Shown: positions 1 to 6,328, numbered from the stretch's first letter. The stretch: DNA of 6,394 bases from Methanosarcina sp. (GCA_017883485.1 JADGNM010000158.1:1-6394), one strand, 5' to 3'. A program made the numbers and translations. The notes: generated by a model from the sequence alone, not told the origin.

Positions 1-532
1 TTATTTGAGAAATGTTATTTAATTGTATCATAATATAAAAGTTGAACATGAAGTGAAAATATATATTGTATCAAAAAAATAAATTATGTTCTATTTTTGT
101 ATGGGGGTCGAAATATAAATTGCTAGTATAACACATTTAAAATTATATTTTTAATAGAAAATAAAAGAAACTAACGAAATAAGCGGAAGAGATAATTATC
201 GCAATAGGTTCTATAAATGACATATCAAATACTCCTTAGGTCGATAGATAAATCAACGAAATTAATAATTATATTAGTCAGAACTATAATATATTATTAC
301 CAAACAGATACATATAATTTATCGAGTATAATTTATCGAGATTATAATTCACCTTAAAAATCAATGAGCTTAAGCGCGTAACTGGCTCCCAGATTAATAA
401 GTATGACAACTTCAATTTCTGCAATTATTTCATATCTAGGGAATATCTTCTCTGCAAACAGAAATTTTTAAAAGTATAGAATTTAGAACTCGTCACAGAA
501 TAACCTCTGCATATTTCCGATTGTACACTTGA
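1..532. other. AT-rich non-coding stretch, no gene seen
   Basis: This stretch is strongly AT-rich, and stops in all frames keep every open frame short. I see no transfer RNA fold and no insertion-sequence ends. It contains a perfect tandem 14-bp repeat (313-340, listed separately), a perfect 10-bp palindrome GATAATTATC (191-200), the palindrome GCTTAAGC (368-375) and a small hairpin CTGG-CTC-CCAG (382-392). The 9-mer ATTGTATCA occurs at 22-30 and again at 65-73. In sequence this AT-rich, short palindromes can arise by chance, so no function is assigned. It is probably a spacer or the decayed remains of older genes. Confidence 0.6.
313..340. repeat. Perfect tandem duplication of a 14-bp unit
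   Basis: The unit TATAATTTATCGAG occurs at 313-326 and again, without a mismatch or gap, at 327-340. The following bases (341-349, ATTATAATT) partly resemble the start of a third unit. The GAG-containing end makes the match more than simple AT repetition. It could be a replication-slippage duplication or a pair of adjacent protein-binding sites. The 14-bp period does not equal one helical turn, and no gene starts nearby, so slippage is the simpler reading. Confidence 0.85.
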
Positions 533-820
533 TTTTCAAGATCAAGGTCACCAACCGAAGTACCAATAAATAATAAGTTGCATTGGTTATATCGTTGCGG
601 GCACTTAGTTGTACCGTTTTTTCCCCCACCCTGTGCTAAAAATAGTGAAACCGAGAGAATTACCTTTCGTGCCAAAGAATCTCATTTGTCTATCCGATTC
701 TTTTTTAATGATTCTATTTTTTTACATCGTTCGATAATTAGGCAAGTTGAAAACAAATTAATCGAAGTTGGAATTGGCAATGAGGCAATTGAAGGGAAAA
801 ACAATATTTTGACAGCATAA
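533..820 (+). pseudogene. Possible decayed gene fragment without a normal start
   Basis: This frame stays open for about 95 codons from just after a TGA at 530-532 to the stop at 818-820. It has no in-frame ATG near its beginning. The only start-like codon noticed is a TTG at 578, with no Shine-Dalgarno sequence. The second half, from about 645 on, reads more like protein, with a pattern that loosely recalls the N-terminal strand and helix of RsbW-type anti-sigma ATPase domains (ERITFRAKESHL, later VENKLIEVGIGNEAIE). The frame ends where the catalytic N-box of such a domain would be expected. The resemblance is weak and from memory. It may equally be a chance open frame; an overlapping minus-strand frame at 493-675 is no better supported. 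Confidence 0.2.
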
Positions 821-986
821 TATGACAGCTAACATGCATAAAAAAAATAGTTTGTGCGTTGAGATCAATACTTAGCCTCATTATAAATTATCTTTTCCCA
901 AAGAAATTTAAAGGATCAAGTCACTATATAATGAGAAAAATATATAATTTAGTTTATTTAATTCATGGATTCACTAGGTCATTAGA
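821..986. other. AT-rich spacer downstream of the zinc-ribbon gene
   Basis: No open frame of note lies here. It holds an eight-A run (840-847) and an A-rich block (936-940). These read as T-runs on the minus strand, downstream of the zinc-ribbon gene. A short direct repeat, GACAGC, occurs at 811-816 and 824-829 across the left edge. Confidence 0.5.
936..940 (-). terminator. Possible T-rich terminator of the zinc-ribbon gene
   Basis: On the minus strand the sequence reads TATATATTTTTCTC about 45-50 bases past the stop codon of the zinc-ribbon gene. Archaeal RNA polymerase can terminate at short T-rich tracts without a hairpin. A longer T8 run lies farther on, at 840-847 of the plus numbering, and could be a second or alternative site. 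The whole area is AT-rich, so chance occurrence is likely and the call is tentative. Confidence 0.25.
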
Positions 987-1178
987 TTAATTCTCCCTTT
1001 CACGTTTATAGTTTTCCCGGATTTTTTCGATCATTTCCTCATTAGCTTCAATAACAAAAGCTCCGATATATCCGCACTCCTTACAGTGATAGATTGTACC
1101 TGCATACCCACCAACCTCATAGTATATGTCAGCGTTCCCGCAGACAGGACAGACTTCGATTAATTTATCCCGACTCAT
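987..1178 (-). CDS. Small zinc-ribbon protein of unknown function
   Basis: A 63-residue protein with two CxxC knuckles, CPVC at residues 10-13 and CKEC at 32-35. The 18 residues between them are glycine- and tyrosine-containing (YEVGGYAGTIYH), the layout of a one-zinc ribbon. The C-terminal third (about 44-63) is a charged, probably helical tail rich in Glu, Lys and Arg. There is no signal peptide or membrane segment, so it should be cytoplasmic. The ATG at 1178 is well supported: AAAGGAGGAAA (1194-1184 on the minus strand) places an AGGAGG core 8 bases before the start. A TATA-like element lies about 45 bases upstream. Stand-alone ribbons like this are common in methanogenic archaea and may bind nucleic acid or a protein partner, but the sequence does not say which. 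It is transcribed away from mutS, so nothing links it to mismatch repair beyond the shared intergenic region. Confidence 0.85.
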   Translation of the reverse strand: MSRDKLIEVCPVCGNADIYYEVGGYAGTIYHCKECGYIGAFVIEANEEMIEKIRENYKREREN

Positions 1179-1183
1179 AGCAA

Positions 1184-1194
1184 TTTCCTCCTTT
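1184..1194 (-). promoter_or_regulatory. Strong Shine-Dalgarno site of the zinc-ribbon gene
   Basis: On the minus strand this reads AAAGGAGGAAA. Its AGGAGG core lies 8 bases before the ATG at 1178. This is close to the full complement of the 16S rRNA tail and supports the small gene as real and translated. Confidence 0.8.
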
Positions 1195-1222
1195 GAGATG
1201 GCTTACAGGATCTTATTGTTAA

Positions 1223-1233
1223 CTATATATAAG
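1223..1233. promoter_or_regulatory. TATA box readable in both directions, between divergent genes
   Basis: The plus strand reads CTATATATAAG and the minus strand CTTATATATAG. The minus reading contains an exact match to the archaeal box A consensus YTTATATA. Transcription about 25 bases downstream would begin near 1200, giving the zinc-ribbon mRNA a roughly 20-base leader that carries its Shine-Dalgarno site. On the plus strand the six bases before TATA, GTTAAC, agree with the BRE pattern RNWAAW at five of six positions. That would start a mutS transcript near 1255 with a leader of roughly 160 bases. It may serve one or both genes. Confidence 0.5.
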
Positions 1234-1317
1234 AGGGATGATTCAAGATAAAGACATTGTAGATTAGTATCTTAAGGAACCCTAAATGCGAAAATAAAAT
1301 TAACTGGATTGACCGTG

Positions 1318-1341
1318 TCCAATAATATGTCCAATGATATG
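1318..1341 (+). repeat. Imperfect tandem 12-bp repeat in the mutS leader
   Basis: TCCAATAATATG (1318-1329) is followed directly by TCCAATGATATG (1330-1341), one mismatch in twelve. Each copy ends in an ATG in the mutS frame. It lies upstream of the start I prefer and has no Shine-Dalgarno site, so the repeat is more likely leader sequence than coding. Confidence 0.6.
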
Positions 1342-1410
1342 ATCAATAAATGCATACTCTTTACTTTAACAAAATCAATTTTTCAAACTAAATCTGTTCA
1401 AGAGTTTACA

Positions 1411-1415
1411 GTGAT
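1411..1415 (+). promoter_or_regulatory. GTGAT ribosome-binding candidate bearing on the mutS start
   Basis: GTGAT complements the last bases of the 16S rRNA tail. It ends four bases before the ATG at 1420, the spacing expected if it represents the 3' part of an extended GGAGGTGAT site. It overlaps the ATG at 1414. If it is used, translation begins at 1420 and MutS has 905 residues. Before 1414 itself only a weak AGAG is seen, about nine bases upstream. Confidence 0.3.
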
Positions 1416-4137
1416 GAATATGAATGAAATGATGACCCCTGCAATGCGCCAGTTTTACGAAGCAAAGCAGGCATACCCTGACACCCTGATCTTCTTCCGG
1501 ATGGGGGACTTCTACGAGTCCTTTGGGGAAGATGCAAAAACAATTGCTAAAGAACTTGAAATTACACTGACAGCGCGGGGAAAAGACAGGGCAGGGGAAA
1601 GAATGCCGCTTGCAGGAATTCCTTATCATGCTATTGACACTTACCTGCCAAGGCTTATAAATAAAGGGTATAAGGTAGCTATTTGCGAACAGCTCGAAGA
1701 CCCAAAACAGGCAAAGGGAGTTGTAAAGCGAGGAGTTGTCAGGATAGTTACTCCGGGTACGGCAATTGATTCATCGATGTTTTCGGATGCTTCGAATAAT
1801 TATCTGATGGCAGTAGCAGGCAGAGAAGGAGCAGGCAGAGAAGCGGGAAAATTCGGAAGAGGCCCGGAGAAGGAACTCGAAATCGGAGTCTCCTTCCTGG
1901 ATATTTCTACCGGGGAATTTCTTACAACCCAATTTAAGGACTCGGAAAGCTTTGAGAAACTTCTAAGTGAAACTGCCCGCATGCGCCCTGCGGAATGCAT
2001 CCTGCCTCCGCCTCTGTATGGGAATTTAGAACTTACAGGCAGGCTGAAAGACCTGACTATTGTCCAGGAATTTGCTCCAGAGATCTCAGGAACCGAAGAA
2101 GCCAGAGAAAAGCTGAGGACCCATTTCAAGGTTGCAACGCTTGAAGGAATGGGCTGTGAGAAGCTGGACTTTGCAGTGTATTCAGCCTGGGCTGCTCTGG
2201 AATATGCACAGACTACACAGATGAGGGACCTTACCCATATCAACACCCTCAGGACATACTCGAATTCCGAGTTTATGATTCTTGATTCTGTAACCCTGCG
2301 CAATCTCGAGATCATAAAAAATGTTAGAGATGAGGGGGACGAGAACTCCCTTTACCGCATTCTTAACTGCACAAAAACACCTATGGGAAGCCGTATTCTG
2401 AAGAAATGGCTTTTAAAGCCCCTGCTTTCTGTAGAAAAAATCAACTGCAGGCTCGATGCTGTAGAAGAGCTGGCAGAAAATCCTCTGCTCCGTTACGATA
2501 TCAGGAAATGGCTCTCCGAGGTAAGGGATATCGAACGCCTCGTAGGCAGGATAGTATATGGGAATTCAAGTGCAAGGGACCTTATAGCCTTGAAAAGGTC
2601 CCTTGATGCCGTACCTCCTGTTCGGGACTGCCTGATGGAAAAAATCGAGTCCGAACTTTTAAAAGAGATTGCAGATGGGCTTGCATCTTTTTCAGACCTT
2701 GAAAGTCTGGCCAAAATTATAGAGGAAGCAATAGTCGACGAGCCTCCTGTATCTGTCCGGGAAGGCGGGATGATAAAACCAGGATACAGTGCGGAACTTG
2801 ATGAACTCCGGGACATTGCCAGCAACAGCAAGCAGTGGATTGCGGCTTTTCAGCAGAAAGAAAGAGAGAGAAGCGGGATCAAATCCCTCAAAGTGGGATA
2901 TAACAAGGTCTTTGGGTATTATATTGAGATAACTAATGCTAACAGCAGCCAGGTGCCTGAGGATTATATCAGAAAGCAGACCATGTCGAATGCAGAGCGC
3001 TTTTTTACACCCGAATTGAAAGAAAAAGAAAGCCTTATTCTGACAGCCAATGACAAAGCCATGGCTCTCGAATATGAGACCTTTATGGAAATTACGCAGA
3101 CACTTTCAACCCATTCAAGGGAACTTCAGGAAACAGCCGAGAGGATAGGGGCTCTTGATGTCCTTGCAGCCCTGGCTGAAGCAGCGGAGAACAATAATTA
3201 CATCCGACCCCATCTTACGGACGACTGCAAGATCCTTATCCGGGACGGCAGGCATCCGGTAGTTGAAAACACAGTACCCGGAGGGTTTGTCCCTAATGAC
3301 ACCGAGATGGACTGCAAAGAAAATCAGTTTTTACTGGTCACGGGCCCGAATATGGCCGGAAAATCCACATATATGCGTCAGATTGCTCTAATTGCTATTC
3401 TGGCTCAGGCAGGCTCTTTTGTTCCCGCATCCTATGCCACAATAGGGATTATTGACCAGGTCTTTACAAGAATAGGAGCTTTTGATGACCTTGCAAGCGG
3501 GCAGAGCACTTTCATGGTAGAAATGGTGGAACTTGCAAACATCCTTAACAATGCAAGCCCCAAAAGCTTCATTCTTCTCGATGAAATCGGCAGGGGGACG
3601 AGTACTTATGATGGGTACAGTATAGCAAAAGCTGTTGTGGAGTTCCTGCACAACAGGGGAAAAGTAGGAGTGAGAGCACTATTTGCAACCCATTACCACC
3701 AGCTCACAGCCCTTGAGGAAAAGTTGAAAAGGGTTAAAAATTACCATATTGCAGTAAAAGAAGAAGGCCATGAACTTGTCTTCCTGCGAAAAATAGTACC
3801 CGGAGCAACGGACAGGAGTTATGGGATTCATGTCGCAAAGCTTGCAGGAGTCCCGGAAAAAGTAATCGAAAGGGCAAATGAGATCCTTCAGGAACTTGAA
3901 AGGGAAAATATGTTTGAGGAAGCTGAAGACAGTGTGAGCGGGAAAAAGAAGAAAAATAAAGCAACAGCCCGTTATACTCAGATGATGCTTTTTGACCCTG
4001 GAAACAATGGAGGAATCCCGGCACAGGTAGAAAGGCCCAGTCCTGTGGAAGAAACCCTTAAAAAAATGAATGTAGAGGAAATGACACCAATCGAAGCCCT
4101 GAATAAGCTCCATGAACTTAAAAGGCTGCTCGATTAA
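1414..4137 (+). CDS. mutS: DNA mismatch repair protein MutS
   Basis: MutS dimers bind base mismatches and small loops in DNA, then use ATP to become a sliding clamp that recruits MutL. From ATG 1414 the product has 907 residues, near the roughly 900 I recall for Methanosarcina MutS. Visible parts in order: mismatch-binding domain with the Phe-x-Glu wedge (F33, E35 in GDFYESF); connector about 138-270; core and lever from about 315 (TKTPMGSR); clamp segment near 495-510 (GYNKVFGYYIEI); ATPase with Walker A GPNMAGKST (644-652), the DDLASGQSTF motif (691-700), Walker B LLDEIGRGTS (721-730) and the ATHYH motif (758-762); then a helical C-terminus. QMMLF (856-860) resembles a bacterial sliding-clamp-binding peptide. 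Start choice: the frame stays open back to a TTG at 1309, but those 35 extra codons lack family resemblance and a ribosome site. ATG 1420, four bases after GTGAT, is a close alternative. Tandem stops TAATAA end the gene. All catalytic residues are present. Confidence 0.97.
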   Translation: MNMNEMMTPAMRQFYEAKQAYPDTLIFFRMGDFYESFGEDAKTIAKELEITLTARGKDRAGERMPLAGIPYHAIDTYLPRLINKGYKVAICEQLEDPKQAKGVVKRGVVRIVTPGTAIDSSMFSDASNNYLMAVAGREGAGREAGKFGRGPEKELEIGVSFLDISTGEFLTTQFKDSESFEKLLSETARMRPAECILPPPLYGNLELTGRLKDLTIVQEFAPEISGTEEAREKLRTHFKVATLEGMGCEKLDFAVYSAWAALEYAQTTQMRDLTHINTLRTYSNSEFMILDSVTLRNLEIIKNVRDEGDENSLYRILNCTKTPMGSRILKKWLLKPLLSVEKINCRLDAVEELAENPLLRYDIRKWLSEVRDIERLVGRIVYGNSSARDLIALKRSLDAVPPVRDCLMEKIESELLKEIADGLASFSDLESLAKIIEEAIVDEPPVSVREGGMIKPGYSAELDELRDIASNSKQWIAAFQQKERERSGIKSLKVGYNKVFGYYIEITNANSSQVPEDYIRKQTMSNAERFFTPELKEKESLILTANDKAMALEYETFMEITQTLSTHSRELQETAERIGALDVLAALAEAAENNNYIRPHLTDDCKILIRDGRHPVVENTVPGGFVPNDTEMDCKENQFLLVTGPNMAGKSTYMRQIALIAILAQAGSFVPASYATIGIIDQVFTRIGAFDDLASGQSTFMVEMVELANILNNASPKSFILLDEIGRGTSTYDGYSIAKAVVEFLHNRGKVGVRALFATHYHQLTALEEKLKRVKNYHIAVKEEGHELVFLRKIVPGATDRSYGIHVAKLAGVPEKVIERANEILQELERENMFEEAEDSVSGKKKKNKATARYTQMMLFDPGNNGGIPAQVERPSPVEETLKKMNVEEMTPIEALNKLHELKRLLD
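3979..3993 (+). other. Sliding-clamp-binding peptide QMMLF within MutS
   Basis: Codons 856-860 of MutS read QMMLF, followed by DPG, in a low-complexity linker after the ATPase and before the C-terminal helical piece (MTPIEALNKLHELK). This matches the bacterial beta-clamp consensus QxxLF and sits where E. coli MutS carries QMSLL. An archaeal PCNA-binding PIP box would be Qxx(L/I/M)xx plus two aromatics; the paired aromatics are missing here. Confidence 0.6.
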
Positions 4138-4138
4138 T

Positions 4139-4149
4139 AAATATAAAAG
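4139..4149 (+). promoter_or_regulatory. Possible internal TATA box ahead of mutL
   Basis: Immediately after the mutS stops the spacer reads AAATATAAAAG, a fair archaeal TATA element. A start about 25 bases downstream would fall near 4170, some 50 bases before the mutL ATG. mutS and mutL are probably also co-transcribed, given the same strand and an 83-bp gap without an obvious terminator. The match is weak in AT-rich DNA. Confidence 0.25.
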
Positions 4150-4210
4150 AATATTGAGTACAAAAGGATATTTTGACGTTTTAATGGATATCTTTCTGTC
4201 TGATCTTAAT

Positions 4211-4214
4211 GGAG
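4211..4214 (+). promoter_or_regulatory. Shine-Dalgarno site of mutL
   Basis: GGAG lies six bases before the ATG at 4221 and is followed by an AAGG-containing stretch next to the start. This supports 4221 as the mutL start rather than any later ATG. Confidence 0.6.
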
Positions 4215-4220
4215 TAAAGG

Positions 4221-6203
4221 ATGATAGAAGAACGTGTTGAAGCGCAGGGGAATAAGATCCGGATCCTTGATAAGGATACAATAAATAAAATTGCAGCAGG
4301 AGAAGTAATAGAGCGCCCGGCGTCCATTGTAAAAGAGCTGATAGATAACTCTATCGATGCGGGGGCTACTGATATCCGGATAGAGGTTGAGAAAGGCGGG
4401 AAAAAATCTCTCATTGTCAGGGATAACGGCTGCGGGATGAGCAGGGCAGATGCCCTTATCGCATACAAGAAGCATGCAACAAGCAAGCTTACTCGCATAG
4501 AAGACCTCAATACTATCTCGACAATGGGCTTCAGGGGAGAAGCTCTTGCTTCGATCACTGCGGTTGCAAAGGTTGAAATCCTTACCCGGCCGACGGAAGA
4601 AATAACGGGCACGAAGATGGTAATCCATGGCGGAAAGGTACTTGAGACCACGGATGCAGGGACAGCTCCTGGCACCTTAGTGCACTTAAAGGACCTTTTT
4701 TATAACACGCCTGCAAGGCGTAAATACCTGAAGAGCGATCGTACGGAACTTGCCCATATCACGGATACGGTTACACAGCTTGCTCTGGCAAATCCGAATA
4801 TTTCCTTTACCCTGCTCAGTGAAGGAAAATCGGTTCTTAGAAACACGGGCTCAAAAGATCTTTTCAATAGTATTGTCAACCTTCTTGGGCCGGATACCGC
4901 CCGCTCGATGCTTCCTCTTGAATCCGGAACAGAAGACTTTGAAATCCGGGGCTATATCTCAAAACCCGAAATTACCAGAGCAGAAAGTGACCAGCTTTTC
5001 ATTTTCGTGAACACCCGCCCTGTAACTTCAAGAGCTATCACTACAGCTGTCCGTACCGGGTACTATACAAAGATTCCAAAAGGGCGTTATCCTGTTGCCG
5101 TGCTCTCCCTTATCGTTGATCCCGGGGAAGTGGACGTGAATGCACATCCCCGCAAAGCCGAAGTCCGTTTCAGCCGGGAGAAAGAGATTGAAGATACAGT
5201 CACAGCTGCCGTTGAAAGGGTTCTTTCCGAACACGGGCTTGTGCCTGAGGTCAGGGAAAAAGGGAGCAGGGCTTTTAAGAATACCTTTGAATTTTCAGGT
5301 TCTTCCGGAAGAATGCAGGTCTTAGAAGCTCAGGAAACCCTGCAAAAAACGATGGCTGAGGCAGGGATTCCCGAGAAATCCGGAGTGCTTGAGAGCAGTT
5401 GCAAAATTCCTGGAGAAAAGGCAGGAACTTACACCTATCCTGTAAAAGATACTGAAAGGAAGCTAAGGAAATCGGAACATCTAATAAGTTTTTCTGAAGA
5501 ACGAAGAGCACAAGAAAGAGCACCTGAAGCCATGATTGTAAAAGAGCAGGCCAGTAAAATAGAGGAAGAAAAGGAAAAAATAAACGTAGAAGAGATTCAA
5601 AAGCCGAAACAGAAACAAAATATTGACCCCCTTGAAGACCTGCGCGTCATAGGCCAGGTCTCTAAAATGTATATCCTTGCCGAAAAAGGAGATGATCTGG
5701 TGCTGATTGACCAGCATGCAGCCCACGAGAGAATCCTTTACGAGCATGTATTAAGAATAAAAAAATCCAGGGTGCAGGAGCTTATTACCCCTGTAACTAT
5801 CGAGCTTTCCCCGAAGGAAAGAGTGCTCATGGAAGACTACATCCCTTACCTTGAAGAGTACGGCTTCGGAATTTCGGAATTCGGAGACAATACATACGTT
5901 GTCACTTTCGTGCCTGAAGTTTTCGGGCAGCTTGAGCACCCGGAACTTATCCATGATGTAATTAATGACCTTTTAGCTTCAGGAAAGGTCAAAAAGGAAA
6001 CAGGGATTTCGGAAAAAGTCAGCAAAACCCTGGCATGCAGGGCAGCAATCAAAGGAGGAGCAGCCTGCAGCCCCAGACAAATGGAAGAATTGATAGAACA
6101 GCTCAAAAAAGCTGAAAATCCCTACTCCTGCCCGCATGGACGTCCAACTGTTATAACGTTTACGAAAGGCGAACTGGACCGTATGTTTTCAAGGACTCAG
6201 TAA
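4221..6203 (+). CDS. mutL: DNA mismatch repair protein MutL with endonuclease domain
   Basis: MutL is an ATP-driven dimer that binds MutS on mismatched DNA and, in this subtype, nicks the strand to be removed. The 660-residue product has an N-terminal GHKL ATPase: ELIDNS with catalytic E39 and Mg-binding N43, DNGCGM (68-73), GFRGEAL (103-109, the family signature), then DVNAHPRKAEVRF (305-317) with ATP-contacting lysine K312. Residues about 345-480 are a Lys/Glu-rich, poorly conserved linker. The C-terminal dimerisation and nuclease domain holds DQHA(X)2E(X)4E at 497-508, ACR at 605-607, CPHGRP at 637-642 and FSR at 656-658, the complete metal-binding set of nicking MutL/PMS2-type proteins. 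QELITP (519-524) matches the clamp-binding motif of that domain. The start has GGAG six bases upstream, but the first dozen residues are not conserved in the family. It lies 83 bases after mutS, same strand, probably one operon. Confidence 0.97.
   Translation: MIEERVEAQGNKIRILDKDTINKIAAGEVIERPASIVKELIDNSIDAGATDIRIEVEKGGKKSLIVRDNGCGMSRADALIAYKKHATSKLTRIEDLNTISTMGFRGEALASITAVAKVEILTRPTEEITGTKMVIHGGKVLETTDAGTAPGTLVHLKDLFYNTPARRKYLKSDRTELAHITDTVTQLALANPNISFTLLSEGKSVLRNTGSKDLFNSIVNLLGPDTARSMLPLESGTEDFEIRGYISKPEITRAESDQLFIFVNTRPVTSRAITTAVRTGYYTKIPKGRYPVAVLSLIVDPGEVDVNAHPRKAEVRFSREKEIEDTVTAAVERVLSEHGLVPEVREKGSRAFKNTFEFSGSSGRMQVLEAQETLQKTMAEAGIPEKSGVLESSCKIPGEKAGTYTYPVKDTERKLRKSEHLISFSEERRAQERAPEAMIVKEQASKIEEEKEKINVEEIQKPKQKQNIDPLEDLRVIGQVSKMYILAEKGDDLVLIDQHAAHERILYEHVLRIKKSRVQELITPVTIELSPKERVLMEDYIPYLEEYGFGISEFGDNTYVVTFVPEVFGQLEHPELIHDVINDLLASGKVKKETGISEKVSKTLACRAAIKGGAACSPRQMEELIEQLKKAENPYSCPHGRPTVITFTKGELDRMFSRTQ
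5775..5792 (+). other. Clamp-interaction motif QELITP within MutL
   Basis: MutL residues 519-524 read QELITP, ten residues after the DQHA...E nuclease motif. As recalled, B. subtilis MutL has QEMIVP at this place for its beta clamp, and eukaryotic PMS2/Pms1 has QK(L)I-P-type sequences tied to PCNA-dependent activation. The position and the Q-x-(L/M)-I-x-P pattern both fit. Confidence 0.65.
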
Positions 6204-6208
6204 GGCTG

Positions 6209-6257
6209 GAGTAACGGAAAATTTGAAAGATAGCTTGTCTATGATCTCCGTTTACTC
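6209..6257 (+). terminator. Imperfect stem-loop just after mutL
   Basis: GAGTAACGGA (6209-6218) pairs with TCCGTTTACTC (6247-6257), leaving one bulged base. A smaller ATAG/CTAT stem (6230-6233 with 6239-6242) lies inside the loop. It begins six bases after the mutL stop. A T-rich stretch (ACTTTTATTG, 6281-6290) follows some 25 bases later. It may mark the mutL mRNA 3' end or stabilise it. The hairpin is not followed directly by a T-run, so this is not a classical intrinsic terminator. Confidence 0.35.
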
Positions 6258-6273
6258 TAAAGAATGAACGCTA

Positions 6274-6281
6274 TTTATAAA
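6274..6281 (+). promoter_or_regulatory. Possible TATA box for a gene beyond the window
   Basis: TTTATAAA resembles archaeal box A and would start transcription near 6303, reading out of the window. No coding region follows in the remaining bases, so its role cannot be judged. It could equally belong to the T-rich end of the mutL transcript. Confidence 0.25.
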
Positions 6282-6315
6282 CTTTTATTGATTACTAGAT
6301 AGAGTCGTAAAAGTA

Positions 6316-6328
6316 GCTAATGGTTAGC
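6316..6328. repeat. Short perfect inverted repeat GCTAA-TGG-TTAGC
   Basis: GCTAA (6316-6320) and TTAGC (6324-6328) are exact reverse complements around a three-base loop. A competing four-pair stem ATGG/CCAT (6320-6323 with 6328-6331) overlaps it. It is part of a run of inverted repeats at the end of the window. Confidence 0.5.

Noticed and set aside
368..392. Possible RNA gene suggested by GCTTAAGC and CTGG-CTC-CCAG
   Set aside because: The stems are only four pairs each, with no extended fold or tRNA-like arms around them.
1..500. CRISPR array or replication origin suggested by AT-richness and repeats
   Set aside because: There is no regularly spaced repeat with unique spacers. The only tandem repeat is two 14-bp copies. 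No origin-box family and no cdc6/orc1 gene are visible.
528..546. CTTGAT/ATCAAG inverted repeat
   Set aside because: Six pairs with a seven-base loop, no T-run after it and no gene ending upstream; likely chance.
493..675. Minus-strand 60-codon open frame in the AT-rich flank
   Set aside because: No ribosome site, no recognisable motif, and it overlaps another doubtful frame on the plus strand.
1800..2315. Long minus-strand open frame inside mutS (171 codons)
   Set aside because: It is antisense to a conserved MutS region, is low in complexity (Ser/Arg-rich), and has no ribosome site; a shadow of mutS.
3679..4281. Minus-strand open frame of 200 codons spanning the mutS end and the mutL start
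   Set aside because: It is antisense to two conserved genes and rich in Phe, Cys and His, as expected from reversed Lys/Glu/Met codons; no family resemblance.
4181..4675. Minus-strand open frame over the mutL ATPase region
   Set aside because: Antisense to the conserved GHKL motifs of mutL; a composition artefact.
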